From positions 1 to 64,000 of the forward strand of contig NZ_CP071953.1 of NCBI RefSeq assembly GCF_020084865.1: DNA of 64,000 bases, read 5' to 3'. The position numbers and the translations under genes are program-made. This DNA is from Candidatus Kaistella beijingensis. GTDB lineage: Bacteria > Bacteroidota > Bacteroidia > Flavobacteriales > Weeksellaceae. Positions within the stretch are counted from its first letter, which is position 1; each line of letters starts with the position of its first letter. Positions 25,992-34,378 of the stretch are shown here, piece after piece. The notes under the pieces are model-generated. The model saw only the letters and a list, made by a program, of their open reading frames with translations. It made no database searches and was not told the DNA's origin.

Positions 25992-27227
25992 ATGAGAATA
26001 TTAATTGTAGGAAACGGCGGAAGAGAATCTGCTCTCGCTATGAAGCTGAAAGACGACAGCAGAATTACCAAAATGTTTTTCGCAAAAGGAACTGCGACCA
26101 CCGATAAATTAGGACAAAATGTGTACGAGGAAACCGTGGAAGGTTTGCGAAACTTCGCCATCAAAGAAAGAATAGATTTAACGATTGTAGGTCCGGAAGC
26201 TCCTTTAGTGGAAGGTATTGTAGATGAATTCAAAAAACACGACCTCAAGATTTTCGGTCCTAGAAAAAGAGCAGCGGAATTGGAAGGAAGCAAGGCTTTT
26301 TCTAAAAAATTCATGCAGACCAACAATATCAAAACAGCAAAAGCGGTAGTTTTTGATGCGTACCAAGACGCAATCGATTATGTGAGAACACAGAAATTCC
26401 CTTTGGTCATCAAAGCGAGCGGACTTGCAGGCGGAAAAGGAGTGGTGATTGCAGATAATTTGGTGGAAGCAGAATCCACGATTCACCGTTTTATGATTGA
26501 CCGAATTTATGGCGACGCGGGAATTCAGTTGGTGATTGAAGAATATTTAAAAGGTTTTGAAACTTCCATCATTGCATTTTCCAACGGTTCCAAACTTTTC
26601 CCATGTATTCCCGTGAAGGATTACAAAAAAGCAGGAAGCGGCGACAAAGGTCCAAACACCGGCGGAATGGGAAGTGTAGCTCCTTGTCCGGATTTTACGG
26701 AAGAAAATTATAGAGATTTTGAAGCCAATATTTTAACGCCAACTTTGGCGGGACTTCATGCGAACAATATCAATTTCAAAGGCTTCATTTTCTTCGGATT
26801 GATGGTTACCAACGACGGAACTTATTTGCTGGAATACAACATGAGATTGGGCGATCCGGAAACACAGGTAATCCTTCCTTTGCTGGAAAACAACTTGCTC
26901 GACGTAATTAACGATTGTCTCGACGGGAAAGATGTAGAATTAAAATTCAGCGACAAAAAAGCGGTTTGTTTGGTGATGTGTTCAGGAGGTTATCCTGCAA
27001 AAATCCAAACAGGTTTTGAAATAAAAAATCTTGAAAAAGCGCACAGCCAGGTACTTTTTGCAGGTGCAAGAAATTCCGGCAACAAAGTTCTTACGACAGG
27101 CGGTAGAGTTTTGTGTCTGGTCGCGACCGCCGATTCTTATGAAGAAGCGAGAAAAACCGTTTACGCAGATGCGAAAACAATCAATTTCGATTACGAATAT
27201 TACAGAGACGACATCGGAAAATTCTAG
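25992..27227 (+). CDS. purD: Phosphoribosylamine--glycine ligase (GAR synthetase)
   Basis: Second step of purine synthesis: ATP-dependent ligation of phosphoribosylamine and glycine. 411 aa. The start MRILIVGNGGRESALAMKL is the family signature. The ATP-grasp fold follows: LVIKASGLAGGKGVVIAD (about 137-154), NTGGMGSVAPCP (about 222-233) and LLEYNMRLGDPETQVILPLL (about 279-298), with metal-binding E and N in YNMRLGDPE. It ends in a hairpin terminator with a TTCG loop. Spacing and orientation fit the pur run, but it has its own -7 box. Confidence 0.98.
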   Translation: MRILIVGNGGRESALAMKLKDDSRITKMFFAKGTATTDKLGQNVYEETVEGLRNFAIKERIDLTIVGPEAPLVEGIVDEFKKHDLKIFGPRKRAAELEGSKAFSKKFMQTNNIKTAKAVVFDAYQDAIDYVRTQKFPLVIKASGLAGGKGVVIADNLVEAESTIHRFMIDRIYGDAGIQLVIEEYLKGFETSIIAFSNGSKLFPCIPVKDYKKAGSGDKGPNTGGMGSVAPCPDFTEENYRDFEANILTPTLAGLHANNINFKGFIFFGLMVTNDGTYLLEYNMRLGDPETQVILPLLENNLLDVINDCLDGKDVELKFSDKKAVCLVMCSGGYPAKIQTGFEIKNLEKAHSQVLFAGARNSGNKVLTTGGRVLCLVATADSYEEARKTVYADAKTINFDYEYYRDDIGKF

Positions 27228-27228
27228 A

Positions 27229-27256
27229 AAAATTGGGGGATTCGTCTCCCATTTTT
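27229..27256 (+). terminator. Terminator after purD with TTCG loop
   Basis: 7-bp stem TGGGGGA / TCTCCCA (one G-U) with loop TTCG (27241-27244), then T6. The same GA-TTCG-TC hairpin tip occurs after the AraC gene. Confidence 0.75.
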
Positions 27257-27263
27257 TGTGGAT

Positions 27264-27371
27264 GATTAGGAGCTGTTTCCCGCTTTCCGCTGTATCTTTT
27301 TGCTCGTCGTTCCTCCTCACAAAAAGGATGTCGCTGCAATCGGGGCTAGTTACGATTTCCGGCTTCTAATC
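27264..27371. repeat. 108-bp dispersed-type intergenic element with imperfect terminal inverted repeats
   Basis: Termini GATTAGGAGC (27264-27273) and GCTTCTAATC (27362-27371) are inverted copies with one mismatch. An inner pair ATCTTTTTG / CAAAAAGGAT forms a second hairpin. The segment AGCTGTTTCCCGCTTTCCGCTGTATC...ATCGGGGCTAG resembles, from memory, a widespread non-coding repeat of Flavobacteriia often mistranslated as short ORFs. It has no coding role here. Confidence 0.55.
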
Positions 27372-27473
27372 AAAAATATTTTTAAAAGACAATCAGGGTT
27401 TTAATCGTAGAACAATTTGAACCTATTGAATCTCTCAAACCAATTTCTCACCCACTCACCAATACACCCTCTC

Positions 27474-29003
27474 ATGAACAACGGCATCATCATCCTCGAC
27501 TTCGGTTCGCAATACAATCAGTTAATCGCAAGAAGAATCCGCGAACTCGGCGTTTATTCAGAAGTTCTTCCATTTAATACCCCTTTAGAAGAACTTCTTG
27601 CCAAAAATCCAGTAGGAATCATACTTTCTGGCGGGCCGAGTTCCGTGAATGCAGAAAATGCACATTTGGTGGACAAAGCTTTATTTGAAAAAAACATTCC
27701 CATTCTCGGAATTTGTTACGGAATGCAGTTAACGACCCATCTTTTGGGCGGAAAAGTAAAAAAAGGGGAAAAAGGAGAGTATGGAAAAGCCAAGTTTGAA
27801 ATCCAAAAATCAAACGCACTTCTTTCCGGAATCAGCAGATTTTCAACAGTTTGGATGAGCCATTTTGATGAGGTGGAAATTGCTCCGGAAGGTTTTCAAA
27901 TTAATGGAAATACCGATGTAATTTCTGCAATCTCCGACGAATCAAAAAAAATATATTGCGTCCAATTTCATCCCGAAGTTTCGCATACGGAAGAAGGTTC
28001 CCGAATGATTGAAAATTTTGTCTTCAATATTTGCAACGCTCCAAAAAATTGGAAACTCACGAATTACATCGATAAAACCGTCGCCGAAATTAGGGAAAAA
28101 GTAGGAAACCAAAAAGTTATTCTCGGACTTTCCGGTGGTGTAGATTCTTCCGTTGCCGCAGTTTTAATCCACAAAGCAATCGGTGACCAACTCACTTGTA
28201 TTTTTGTCGACACCGGACTTTTAAGAAAAAATGAAGCCGAAAAAGTAATGACGAATTACGGCGAACATTTCCATCTTAACATCAAATTAATCGACGCTTC
28301 CGAAAGGTTTTTAAATAAGCTAAAAGGAATTTCTGAACCTGAAGAAAAACGTAAAATTATCGGAAACGAATTCGTGGCAGTTTTCGATGAAGAATCCCAT
28401 AAAATTGAAGGTGCAAAATTTTTAGCTCAAGGAACCATTTATCCCGATGTTATCGAATCTCAATCGGTAAAAGGTCCTTCTGCAGTCATCAAATCCCATC
28501 ACAATGTAGGCGGACTTCCCGAACAAATGGATTTTGAATTGTTGGAACCTCTACGGGAATTATTCAAAGATGAAGTCCGAAAAGTTGGTGAGGAACTCGG
28601 GATTCCGCACCATTTGGTTCATCGTCATCCGTTTCCTGGTCCTGGTTTAGGAATTAGAATTTTAGGTGATGTTGATGCTGAAAAAGTACGAATTCTTCAA
28701 GAAGCTGACGATATTTTCATCGAAGAATTATATAAAAATAACCTCTACGAAAAGGTTTCTCAAGCTTTCGTCGTTTTACTTCCTGTAAAATCTGTCGGTG
28801 TAATGGGCGATGAAAGGACTTATGAATACACTGCGGTTGTTCGTTCTGCAAACACAATCGATTTCATGACCGCGACTTGGAGCCGACTTCCGTACGAATT
28901 TTTAGACACGGTTTCCAACAGAATTATCAATGAGGTTCGCGGAATTAATCGGGTGACTTACGATATTTCCAGCAAACCGCCTGCAACGATTGAGTGGGAA
29001 TGA
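27474..29003 (+). CDS. guaA: GMP synthase (glutamine-hydrolysing)
   Basis: Converts XMP to GMP with glutamine and ATP. 509 aa from ATG 27474; the frame is open 57 bp further upstream but that part is repeat-rich spacer. The class I glutamine amidotransferase domain has ILDFGSQYNQLIARRIRE at the start, the nucleophile C81 in GICYGMQ, and His/Glu in QFHPEVSHTE. The ATP pyrophosphatase domain has the P-loop LGLSGGVDSSVAA (about 219-231), and the C-terminal dimer domain ends KPPATIEWE. It is the last purine gene of the cluster and is preceded by CTCACCCACTCACC word repeats. Confidence 0.98.
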   Translation: MNNGIIILDFGSQYNQLIARRIRELGVYSEVLPFNTPLEELLAKNPVGIILSGGPSSVNAENAHLVDKALFEKNIPILGICYGMQLTTHLLGGKVKKGEKGEYGKAKFEIQKSNALLSGISRFSTVWMSHFDEVEIAPEGFQINGNTDVISAISDESKKIYCVQFHPEVSHTEEGSRMIENFVFNICNAPKNWKLTNYIDKTVAEIREKVGNQKVILGLSGGVDSSVAAVLIHKAIGDQLTCIFVDTGLLRKNEAEKVMTNYGEHFHLNIKLIDASERFLNKLKGISEPEEKRKIIGNEFVAVFDEESHKIEGAKFLAQGTIYPDVIESQSVKGPSAVIKSHHNVGGLPEQMDFELLEPLRELFKDEVRKVGEELGIPHHLVHRHPFPGPGLGIRILGDVDAEKVRILQEADDIFIEELYKNNLYEKVSQAFVVLLPVKSVGVMGDERTYEYTAVVRSANTIDFMTATWSRLPYEFLDTVSNRIINEVRGINRVTYDISSKPPATIEWE

Positions 29004-29108
29004 TTTGAGTGGGTGTGTTTGGGAGTTTGAGAATTTAAAAATTATAGCATTTATTTTGGTGAATTTTTAAACTTCCCTCTTCCAACATCCATCTTTCTGC
29101 TAAAACGT
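29004..29108. repeat. Word-repeat spacer between guaA and the helicase gene
   Basis: GAGTGGGTG / GGGAGTTTGAG words on the left, and AATTTTTAAACTTCCC on the right, which is nearly the reverse complement of the left GGGAGTTT...TTAAAAATT. No terminator with a T-run was found. Confidence 0.4.
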
Positions 29109-29116
29109 TATCTTTG
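29109..29116 (+). promoter_or_regulatory. -7 box TATCTTTG four bases before the helicase start
   Basis: Exact consensus. Only CAAA separates it from ATG 29121, so the mRNA should be leaderless or nearly so. Confidence 0.6.
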
Positions 29117-29120
29117 CAAA

Positions 29121-30473
29121 ATGGAAAAACTCACTTTTGCCGATTTCGAACTGCCTGAAAAGATCCTTGACGTACTTGCAGATTCCAATCTTTTTGAACC
29201 GACGCCGATTCAGGAAAAAGCACTGAAACCGATTCTTTCAGGTCGCGATGTGATGGGAATTGCACAAACCGGAACGGGAAAAACTTTGGCGTACCTTCTT
29301 CCTGTTTTGAAAATGTGGAAGTATAACAAATCGGGGAATCCTACGGTTTTGATTTTGGTTCCAACTCGTGAATTGGTCGTTCAGGTCACCGAGATTTTGG
29401 AGAATTTAACCCAAAATATTTCAGCAAGAGTCATCGGAATTTATGGCGGAAAAAATATTAATACCCAAAAACTTTTGTTTAATGACGGTTGCGATATTTT
29501 AGTCGGAACTCCGGGAAGAGTGATGGATTTGGCGATTGACAATGCGATTTCTTTAAAGGAAGTTCAAAAATTGGTCATCGATGAATTTGATGAAATGCTG
29601 AATCTCGGTTTCAAAGCCCAGTTAACCCACATTTTCGAAATGATGCGTGAGAAAAGACAAAACATCCTTTTTTCTGCAACGATGACCGAAGCAGTTGACG
29701 CATTATTGGAACAATATTTTGCAGGTCCTGTGGAAATTTCTTTGGCAAAATCAGGAACTCCGCTCGAAAAAATTGAACAGATTGCCTACAAAGTTGAAAA
29801 CTTCAATACCAAAATAAATCTTTTAGAAAATCTATTAAAAACGGATTCAGAGTTTTCTAAAGTATTGATTTTCTGTAACAATAAAAAACACGCTGATTAT
29901 CTTTTCACCAAAATAGATGAGCTTTTTCCGGGAGAGTTTGATGTGATTCACTCCAACAAATCGCAGAATTACCGTTTGAATGCGATGAAAAGTTTCGAAA
30001 CCCAACAAGTTCGTGGATTGATTACCACCGATATTATGGCGAGAGGATTGGATATTTCAGATATCACGCACGTCATCAATTTTGAGATTCCTGAAGTTCC
30101 GGAACAATACATTCACCGAATCGGAAGAACCGGAAGAGCCGATAAAGACGGGGTTTCTGTTTCATTTATAACGAAAAAAGAAGAACCCCTTTTGTTGGAT
30201 ATCGAAGTTTTGATGGATAAAGAATTGACTTTCAAAGATTTTCCTGCGGAAGTTAAAATCAATCCTTTAAAAATAGCTTCCGAAAAAGAAGAAGTGAAGA
30301 TGAAAAACGCACACACGGTAAAATTTGAAGAAGGAGGAGGCGCTTTTCACGATAAAAAAGACAAGAACAAGAAGGAAAATTGGGGCGGTCCGCACAAAAG
30401 AAAACCTGCTAAAAAAGTGGGTGCAAATAGAGCGCAACAAAAATCAAAGTCGAAATCGAAGAGAAAAAAATAG
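29121..30473 (+). CDS. DEAD-box ATP-dependent RNA helicase (DEFD variant)
   Basis: 450 aa. The Q motif (F9 and PTPIQ at 27-31) fixes the start at the first Met, since the next Met (45) would lose it. Motif I is AQTGTGKT (48-55), Ia PTRELVVQV, Ib TPGR, motif II VIDEFDEML (DEFD instead of DEAD), III SAT, V TDIMARGLDI, VI HRIGRTGRA. The C-terminal ~80 residues are Lys-rich and end in SKSKSKRKK, a likely RNA-binding tail. Cold or ribosome-assembly functions are typical of RhlE-like members; the exact role is unknown. The tail runs to 7 bp before the convergent SGNH gene's stop. Confidence 0.93.
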   Translation: MEKLTFADFELPEKILDVLADSNLFEPTPIQEKALKPILSGRDVMGIAQTGTGKTLAYLLPVLKMWKYNKSGNPTVLILVPTRELVVQVTEILENLTQNISARVIGIYGGKNINTQKLLFNDGCDILVGTPGRVMDLAIDNAISLKEVQKLVIDEFDEMLNLGFKAQLTHIFEMMREKRQNILFSATMTEAVDALLEQYFAGPVEISLAKSGTPLEKIEQIAYKVENFNTKINLLENLLKTDSEFSKVLIFCNNKKHADYLFTKIDELFPGEFDVIHSNKSQNYRLNAMKSFETQQVRGLITTDIMARGLDISDITHVINFEIPEVPEQYIHRIGRTGRADKDGVSVSFITKKEEPLLLDIEVLMDKELTFKDFPAEVKINPLKIASEKEEVKMKNAHTVKFEEGGGAFHDKKDKNKKENWGGPHKRKPAKKVGANRAQQKSKSKSKRKK

Positions 30474-30479
30474 ACTCAT

Positions 30480-31137
30480 CTATTTCAGAAAAGGTTTCAT
30501 TTCTCTTGCCCAGATTTGATAACCTTCCGGTTTCATGTGTAACATGTCTTCCAAAAACAGATCTTTACGCACATTTCCATTTACATCGTTCATTGCTCTC
30601 GTAATGTCGATGTAATGAGCATTTTCCTTTCTGTGCATAAATTTTTTAATCAATTCGTTTGTTGCCCAATATTTTGTCCAAAGATGTTGCCGACTCGGTG
30701 ATAACTTTATTGAGATATAATCAACCTGAATATCCGGATAATAATCCCTGATTTCGCAATAAAACTTTTTGAATCTCTTGAAAACCTGTCTTGGTTTCAA
30801 TTCTTCATCAGCGGCAAAATCGTTTTCGCCGCAATAAATAATAATTTGTTTTGGCGAATAAGGTTGTAACAATTCTTTTGAATAAAAATTGAGGTCGGAT
30901 AAACTTGAGCCGCCAAATCCTCTGTTAATAATGGTCTTATCTGGAAAATAATCTGAGATATTAGTCCATCTTGTAAATGAGGAACTTCCTAAAAAAAGTA
31001 TTGCATCTTTTTTAGGTGGATTGTCTTTATTTAATTGGTTAAAATATTGAATATCATCCCAAAAAGTAGGTTTGTTTTGTGCCGAAATATTTAAAATTAA
31101 TAAAAAAAAGAAAGGTAATAGAAAATAGTTTTTTCAT
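30480..31137 (-). pseudogene. SGNH/GDSL-type hydrolase, frameshifted near the start
   Basis: The sequence encodes a secreted SGNH hydrolase of about 218 aa. The ATG at 31137 (MKKLFSITFLFF...) runs out of frame at a T8 tract (31102-31109) and meets TGA after 27 codons. Deleting one base, in this T8 or in the A6 beside the start, restores an uninterrupted protein with a signal peptide ending NISAQ. That protein carries all four SGNH blocks: FLGSSSFTRW (Ser), RGFGGSSLSD (Gly), YCGENDF (Asn) and LEDMLHMKPEGY (Asp/His). The intact catalytic set suggests a recent mutation, a phase-variable tract or a sequencing error. Substrate unknown (esterase or lipase type). Confidence 0.8.
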
Positions 31138-31333
31138 TGATCACAATTTATTTTTTGATTATTTGGATAGGCTTTGCATCATTAATAATCATACAATGTG
31201 TTTCCACATTTCGCCGAACTTTTAAAAACTGAAAGGAACCTCACCTTTAAATTTCAAAAAAACCGCATAAAAAAACTCCCCGAAAATTTTCGAGGAGTCA
31301 TATTCGTAATTCGAATTTCGTAGTTCGTATTTC
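31138..31333. other. Intergenic region upstream of the SGNH gene and after ahcY
   Basis: 196 bp. It holds the ahcY terminator and a TTCGTA/TTCGAA word tract (31304-31334). No convincing -7 box for the SGNH gene was seen. Confidence 0.4.
31275..31298 (-). terminator. Rho-independent terminator of ahcY
   Basis: Minus-strand stem ACTCCTCGAAAA/TTTTCGGGGAGT (one G-U), followed by a T-run. The wobble fits only the minus strand. Confidence 0.8.
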
Positions 31334-32647
31334 CTAGTATCTGTAATATTCCGGCTTATAAGGTCCTTCAACCTCTACACCGATGTATTTAGCCTGTTCT
31401 GGTGATAAAGTTTCCAGTTCTACACCAATTTTTTTCAGGTGAAGCATCGCTACTTTTTCGTCTAATTTTTTAGGCAACATATAGACTTGGTTTTCGTAAG
31501 CATCGCTGTTTGTCCAAAGTTCAATTTGTGCCAAAGTTTGGTTGGAGAATGAATTACTCATCACAAAACTTGGGTGTCCTGTTGCACAACCAAGGTTTAC
31601 CAAACGACCTTCTGCAAGGATGATGATGTCGTTTCCATCCACATTGTAAATATCAACTTGTGGTTTTACGGTTGATTTTGTAGAACCATAATTTTCGTTC
31701 AACCAAGCCATGTCAATTTCATTATCGAAGTGACCGATGTTGCAAACGATGGTTTTGTCTTTCATTTTTTTGAAATGTTCACCTCTTACGATGTTGTAAT
31801 TTCCTGTAGTCGTGATGATGATATCCGCAGTTTCAATTACGTTGTCGAGTTTTTTCACTTCGTAACCTTCCATTGCAGCTTGCAACGCACAGATTGGGTC
31901 GATTTCTGTAACTGTTACGATAGAACCTGCACCTCTGAAAGAAGCGGCAGTTCCTTTACCAACATCACCAAAACCACAAACGATTACTCTTTTTCCAGCC
32001 AACATCACGTCTGTTGCTCTTCTAATCGCATCAACCGCAGATTCTCTACAACCATATTTATTATCGAATTTGGATTTGGTAACAGAATCGTTTACGTTGA
32101 TTGCAGGCATTACCAAAGTTCCTTTTTCCATTCTTTCATAAAGTCTGTGAACTCCGGTTGTGGTTTCTTCAGAAAGCCCTTTGATGTCTTTTGTCAATTC
32201 AGGGTATCTGTCGAAAACCATATTTGTCAAATCTCCACCATCATCCAAAATCATGTTTAATGGTTTTCTGTCTTCACCGAAAAACAAAGTTTGCTCGATA
32301 CACCAATCGAATTCTTCCTCGTTCATTCCTTTCCAAGCGTAAACAGGAATTCCTGCAGCAGCAATTGCAGCAGCAGCGTGGTCTTGCGTGGAGAAAATAT
32401 TACAAGAAGACCAAGTAACATCTGCACCAAGAGCCACCAAAGTTTCAATAAGAACCGCAGTTTGAATCGTCATGTGAAGACATCCCGCAATTCTTGCTCC
32501 TTTTAACGGTTGAGAAGGGCCATATTCTTCACGAATTGCCATTAATCCCGGCATTTCTGCTTCGGCAAGCTCAATTTCTTTTCTTCCCCATTCTGCAAGG
32601 GAAATGTCCTTTACTTTGTAAGGAACGTATTGTGTTGTAGTTTCCAT
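31334..32647 (-). CDS. ahcY: Adenosylhomocysteinase (SAH hydrolase)
   Basis: Splits S-adenosylhomocysteine to homocysteine and adenosine, relieving product inhibition of methyltransferases. 437 aa, full length. Substrate-binding motifs are [15 protein letters not shown] (about 56-70) and [15 protein letters not shown] (about 80-94). The NAD-binding glycine loop is [10 protein letters not shown] (about 225-234). The conserved C-terminal dimerisation tail ends KPEYYRY. A clear -7 box (TATTTTTG) lies 19 nt upstream, and the gene ends in a terminator, so it is monocistronic. I saw no SAH riboswitch in the short leader. Confidence 0.98.
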   Translation of the reverse strand: METTTQYVPYKVKDISLAEWGRKEIELAEAEMPGLMAIREEYGPSQPLKGARIAGCLHMTIQTAVLIETLVALGADVTWSSCNIFSTQDHAAAAIAAAGIPVYAWKGMNEEEFDWCIEQTLFFGEDRKPLNMILDDGGDLTNMVFDRYPELTKDIKGLSEETTTGVHRLYERMEKGTLVMPAINVNDSVTKSKFDNKYGCRESAVDAIRRATDVMLAGKRVIVCGFGDVGKGTAASFRGAGSIVTVTEIDPICALQAAMEGYEVKKLDNVIETADIIITTTGNYNIVRGEHFKKMKDKTIVCNIGHFDNEIDMAWLNENYGSTKSTVKPQVDIYNVDGNDIIILAEGRLVNLGCATGHPSFVMSNSFSNQTLAQIELWTNSDAYENQVYMLPKKLDEKVAMLHLKKIGVELETLSPEQAKYIGVEVEGPYKPEYYRY

Positions 32648-32666
32648 TTATTTTAGAAAATTTTTG

Positions 32667-32674
32667 CAAAAATA
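32667..32674 (-). promoter_or_regulatory. -7 promoter box TATTTTTG for ahcY
   Basis: Exact consensus, 19 nt before ATG 32647. The leader of about 13 nt is too short for a riboswitch. Confidence 0.65.
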
Positions 32675-32736
32675 CGACATATTTTTTTAAGTTTTTTTGA
32701 AGAATAGAACAATTTATAAATTCAATTAAAATATCG

Positions 32737-32797
32737 ATAGGAGTGGGCTTTAGACCGCTTTTAAAAGGAGGAATTTATAATTAGCTTTAGCCAAAAT
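32737..32797. repeat. Dispersed two-hairpin repeat, degenerate copy
   Basis: About 61 bp, aligning with 55406-55467: shared TAGGA, GGGCTTTAG, CCG, TTTTAAA and AGCTTTAGCCAAAATT blocks with about one indel. In this copy the first hairpin is damaged (TGGGCTTTAGACCG). It lies between ahcY and the RND operon terminator. Confidence 0.65.
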
Positions 32798-32809
32798 TTA
32801 ATATCAAAA

Positions 32810-32842
32810 AAACTCCGCCACAAAAATTTCGCGACGGAGTTT
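32810..32842 (-). terminator. Rho-independent terminator of the RND efflux operon
   Basis: 12-bp stem AAACTCCGTCGC / GTGGCGGAGTTT in the minus-strand RNA (two wobble pairs) with a T-run after it. Confidence 0.8.
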
Positions 32843-32926
32843 CGGTTTATAGAGAAAAATGAAATTTTTCGATTAAAGAAGCCACGAAGTGGCGACATCA
32901 GAGATTTTCAAAAAATTTTCAAAAAA

Positions 32927-34378
32927 TTACTTCCAACCACCACCCAATCCTTTATAAATATCTACCACCGCGTTCAACTGGTTTTTCTTCGCTTCCACCA
33001 GTTCCATTTTGGCGTCCAGAGCATCGCGTTGATTCAGTAAAACTTCCAAATAATCGGCGCGGGAATTTTTGAATAGCAAAACTGCGATTTCATTACTATC
33101 ATCCAACGCTTTGGATTGTTCCGCTTTCAATTTATAGTAACCTTCCATATTTTTAATTTTCGACATCAAACTCGAAACATCCAAATAAGCATTCACAACC
33201 GTTTTGTCGTATTCATACAGCGCCTGAATTTGTTTCGCATCCGCCGTTTTAAAATTTGCTTGAATTGCGGTTTTGTTAATCAACGGACCAGCAATATCTC
33301 CAACAAGATTTGATGCAATACTTTCTGGAATTTTGGTTAAATAAGTCGGATTAAACGCCTGCAGACCCAAAGTCGCACCAATATGCAGCGACGGATAAAA
33401 TTCTTTTCTTGCGGCTTCCACATCCAATTTTGCGGATTTTAATTCCAATTCAGCGGCTTTGATGTCGGGTCTGTTGTCCAAAAGTTCATTCGGAATTCCG
33501 GTGTAAACGGCTTGCGGAACGAGTTTCATAAAGTTTTCCTTATTTCTCACAATTGGTTGCGGAAATCTTCCCAAAAGAGAATTAATGATGTTTTCCTTTT
33601 CTGTAATTTGTTGGTTGAGGTCGAATTTCGCTGCTTTTGATTTGGCGAGTTCGGCTTCAAATTTCTTTACCGCCAATTCCGTCGTCGCTGTTGCCTGTTT
33701 TTGGATTTTGGAAACTTCCAACGCCTTTTGCTGCAAAACAATGTATTTCTGAATAATATCCAACTGATTATCCAAAGCCAAAAGTTCATAATAATTATCC
33801 GCAACTTCAGCTATCAGAGAAGAAAGTACGAAATTTTTTCCTTCCACCGTGGAAAGATAATGCGCAACTGCCGCTTCTTTTTCCGTTCTTAATTTATGCC
33901 AAATATCGAATTCCCAATCTGCCGACAAACCAAACCTGAAATCCGGAAGCGGTTCTGGAATGTTTTTGTCGCCTTCCATTTTTGTTGAAGCATTTCCGGC
34001 TCCGGAAGAAGTGTATCTCGCCGTTTTTTCTGCGCCAATTCCTCCACCTGCAGAAACGGTTGGTTTCAATGAGCCGCTTTTATACAGAACATTGGCTTTC
34101 GCGATTTCGATTTCTTGAAGCGTAATCATTAAATCTTGATTATTCTTCAAAGCGATTTCTATCAAATTCGTCAAATCTGCATCGGTAAAAAACTGTTTCC
34201 ACGGAATTAAACCGCTATTTTTTTGTTCGGAATTGTTTTCCTGATTTTGATACGTTTGCGGAACTTCTTCCTTCGCTTTACTTGCAATTACGGTCGCCAT
34301 CGGTGCTTTGCAACTTTCCATTAAAGCCAAAAAACCAATTGCAACGCCAAAATATTTAAAATTAAATTTGTTCTTCAT
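32927..34378 (-). CDS. TolC-like outer-membrane efflux lipoprotein (NodT/OprM family)
   Basis: 483 aa. The leader ends ALMESC (Cys about 22), an unusual but acceptable lipobox. Two OEP repeats follow (about 60-260 and 270-475), rich in Ala/Lys/Glu helices, with LLDNRPDIKAAELELKSAKLDVEAARKEFYPSL-type heptads in the second (the DNRPDI and FYPSL motifs are the family hallmark). It forms the trimeric exit duct of the tripartite pump. Its start overlaps the RND gene's 3' end by 17 bp, so translation is probably coupled. It is the last gene of the operon. Confidence 0.93.
   Translation of the reverse strand: MKNKFNFKYFGVAIGFLALMESCKAPMATVIASKAKEEVPQTYQNQENNSEQKNSGLIPWKQFFTDADLTNLIEIALKNNQDLMITLQEIEIAKANVLYKSGSLKPTVSAGGGIGAEKTARYTSSGAGNASTKMEGDKNIPEPLPDFRFGLSADWEFDIWHKLRTEKEAAVAHYLSTVEGKNFVLSSLIAEVADNYYELLALDNQLDIIQKYIVLQQKALEVSKIQKQATATTELAVKKFEAELAKSKAAKFDLNQQITEKENIINSLLGRFPQPIVRNKENFMKLVPQAVYTGIPNELLDNRPDIKAAELELKSAKLDVEAARKEFYPSLHIGATLGLQAFNPTYLTKIPESIASNLVGDIAGPLINKTAIQANFKTADAKQIQALYEYDKTVVNAYLDVSSLMSKIKNMEGYYKLKAEQSKALDDSNEIAVLLFKNSRADYLEVLLNQRDALDAKMELVEAKKNQLNAVVDIYKGLGGGWK

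Noticed and set aside
27031..27369. 112-codon plus-strand ORF at the purD end
   Set aside because: Runs out of frame through purD into the 108-bp non-coding repeat; its C-terminal part is a mistranslated repeat.
31730..32260. 176-codon plus-strand ORF
   Set aside because: Lies antisense inside ahcY, has biased low-complexity composition and no start signals; a shadow of the ahcY codon pattern.
32648..32926. SAH or SAM riboswitch upstream of ahcY
   Set aside because: The -7 box leaves a leader of only about 13 nt; no conserved stem pattern is seen.
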